This document shows, one piece after another, positions 5,880 to 7,142 of a stretch of DNA of 7,142 nt. This stretch comes from an uncultured Clostridia bacterium (GTDB taxonomy: Bacteria > Bacillota > Clostridia > Christensenellales > UBA1242). The position numbers were made by a program, and so were the translations under genes. The notes below the pieces were generated by a model. That model saw only the letters and a program-made list of their open reading frames with translations. It did not search any database and had not been told where the DNA came from. Within the stretch, counting starts at the first letter, position 1, and every line of letters starts with the position of its first letter. The stretch is taken from contig CALATF010000037.1 of assembly GCA_937891595.1 (NCBI GenBank), forward strand, positions 1-7,142, given 5' to 3'.

Positions 5880-7142
5880 ATGTTATCCATGTTGTCTTCT
5901 TTAAATGGCTTTTTTAATTTGTTCGCCTCTTTGCCAACTATTTTAGGTCAATTAATATTAGCTCTTTTGTGTTGGCCTGTATCTTTATTGTATATAGCAG
6001 TAATGGGAATTGCTTATTTTTCTGAAATTGTTTTTAAAAAATTAGCAGGCATAGATCCTATATATTTAAACGGCGAACAACTTACAGGTGCTTCCGGTGA
6101 TGGTAAGGACCTTGTTTATGGCTTTATTACAGATCCTGCCATTCAAAATGTATTTTGGTCTATAGTAGCTTTATCTATTGTTCTTTTATTTGTTTGTACT
6201 CTTATTGCATTAATAAAATCTGAATTTACTTTAGAATTAAAAGGTTCTGCTAAAGGTCCTATCATCGGTAGGGCTTTTAAGTCGTTGGTTAATTTTTTAA
6301 CAGTTCCTGTTGTTACTATAATTGCAATACTTGGAACAAACTTTTTAACCAAGTCTATATACGATATGTTTGGTGGTGAAGATGCCACAATAGTAACAAA
6401 GTGTTTTTATGTTGGTGCATACAATGCTAATCGTGCTAGAATTGATGAAAATTTTGCAAAAGTATTGTCCACTGGTGAATATGGATACTTAGAAAGTAAT
6501 ACAAATGAAGTTTTTGCAAATGGAACCAACCCATTTGCTGGCAAAAGCCAAAAAGAGGTTGCTAATTTAATTGATAGTCTTTTTATTAATGGATCCAAGA
6601 TAGAAGGGTTAAAGTATAACGATATAAATTGGATTAAAGAAATTACTGATGACGCAGTTATTTTACTCGATGATGTTGTTGAGGGGAACATAGAACTAGG
6701 TACTAAATTGGCTGATATTAACTGGGCTCTTGTTGTTTTTGATTATCCTGATGAAAATTTTAGTATTATTGATACTGTTTCAATAAATTTTTATTATGAT
6801 TTAGCAAAATTTGATTATGTTTTGTCCATAGGTTCTGCAGTTGCTATGTCTTGGTTATTATTAACTGTAGGAATGGTACTTTTAAAAAGGGTTTTTGAAC
6901 TAACTATTTTATTTCTTTTAGCACCAGCAATGACGGCTATAGCTCCGCTTGATGGTGGCCAAGCTGAAAAGAAGTGGCGTGGCGAGTTTATGAAGAGGTT
7001 ACTCGCAGTTATAGGTCCTATTTTTGCTTATAACATGTATTTCCTAATGGTCCCTCTTTTTGAGAATATAGATTTATTTGGTAGTGTAATAAGTGATGAT
7101 AATAAAAAAGAGGTACTTGCTTTTTTTGATTCTATTGGTATT
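5880..7142 (+). CDS. VirB6/TrbL-like polytopic T4SS membrane protein (3' end missing)
   Basis: The frame is open for 421 codons from the ATG at 5880 and runs off the right edge with no stop. Hydrophobic segments lie at about 18-46, 90-113, 136-157, 313-335, 338-357 and 373-393. A soluble, probably extracytoplasmic stretch of about 155 residues sits between the third and fourth. The segment LLAPAMTAIAPLDGG (346-360) followed by KKWRGEFMKR (364-373) is the kind of motif seen in VirB6/TrbL-type proteins of Gram-positive and mycoplasma conjugative elements (I recall the Mbov_0396-type group; not verified). Such proteins form part of the inner-membrane channel through which DNA passes. The N-terminus (MLSMLSSLNGFFNLF) lacks a cleavable signal. 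The gene starts 194 nt after the lipoprotein gene and has its own promoter. Further T4SS genes such as virB4 would be expected downstream. Confidence 0.78.
   Translation, partial: MLSMLSSLNGFFNLFASLPTILGQLILALLCWPVSLLYIAVMGIAYFSEIVFKKLAGIDPIYLNGEQLTGASGDGKDLVYGFITDPAIQNVFWSIVALSIVLLFVCTLIALIKSEFTLELKGSAKGPIIGRAFKSLVNFLTVPVVTIIAILGTNFLTKSIYDMFGGEDATIVTKCFYVGAYNANRARIDENFAKVLSTGEYGYLESNTNEVFANGTNPFAGKSQKEVANLIDSLFINGSKIEGLKYNDINWIKEITDDAVILLDDVVEGNIELGTKLADINWALVVFDYPDENFSIIDTVSINFYYDLAKFDYVLSIGSAVAMSWLLLTVGMVLLKRVFELTILFLLAPAMTAIAPLDGGQAEKKWRGEFMKRLLAVIGPIFAYNMYFLMVPLFENIDLFGSVISDDNKKEVLAFFDSIGI

Noticed and set aside
6143..6691. Two minus-strand frames (6143-6388 and 6407-6691) inside the VirB6-like gene
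   Set aside because: Both are antisense to a continuous membrane-protein frame that has a perfect Shine-Dalgarno site and clear helices.

Overview
The window is very AT-rich bacterial DNA with standard-code genes. Every complete gene ends in TAA, tryptophan is TGG, and there are clear Shine-Dalgarno sites, strong T-tract terminators and a Gram-positive style lipoprotein. This points to a low-GC Firmicute, probably an uncultured Clostridia-like gut lineage. That assignment is inferred from composition and gene families; no taxonomic marker gene is present. The content is part of a conjugation-type type IV secretion system (T4SS), as found in integrative and conjugative elements (ICEs).

Layout. 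Bases 1-84 may hold the last codons of a plus-strand gene that enters from the left. Bases 85-441 are an AT-rich gap with no convincing gene. A hairpin terminator at 442-474 closes the minus-strand gene for a VirD4/TraG-type coupling ATPase (628 codons, 605-2491). A further 42 codons lie in the +1 frame down to 478, only 3 nt before the terminator, so the gene is either frameshifted or recoded. A 286-bp divergent region at 2492-2777 carries promoters facing both ways. Four plus-strand genes follow. Two are paralogous two-helix VirB2/TrbC-like pilin-type membrane proteins (2778-3170 and 3375-3731), separated by two tandem terminators. The third is an unrecognised 610-residue lipoprotein (3853-5685). 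The fourth is a VirB6/TrbL-like polytopic membrane protein (5880 onward) that runs off the right edge.

How they could work together. The coupling ATPase would deliver the DNA-relaxase substrate to the channel. The VirB6-like protein and the two small membrane proteins would form the membrane-spanning part, and the lipoprotein would be anchored on the outer face of the membrane as a surface or channel-associated part. Pilin 1, pilin 2 and the VirB6-like gene each have their own promoter and Shine-Dalgarno site, and the coupling-protein gene is transcribed the other way. Expression therefore looks divided into several units rather than one long tra operon. No relaxase, VirB4 ATPase, integrase, oriT or attachment site is visible; they may lie outside the window.

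Most notable points: the apparent +1 frameshift at the end of the coupling-protein gene, the separately transcribed pair of pilin paralogs, and the large novel lipoprotein between pilin and VirB6-like genes.
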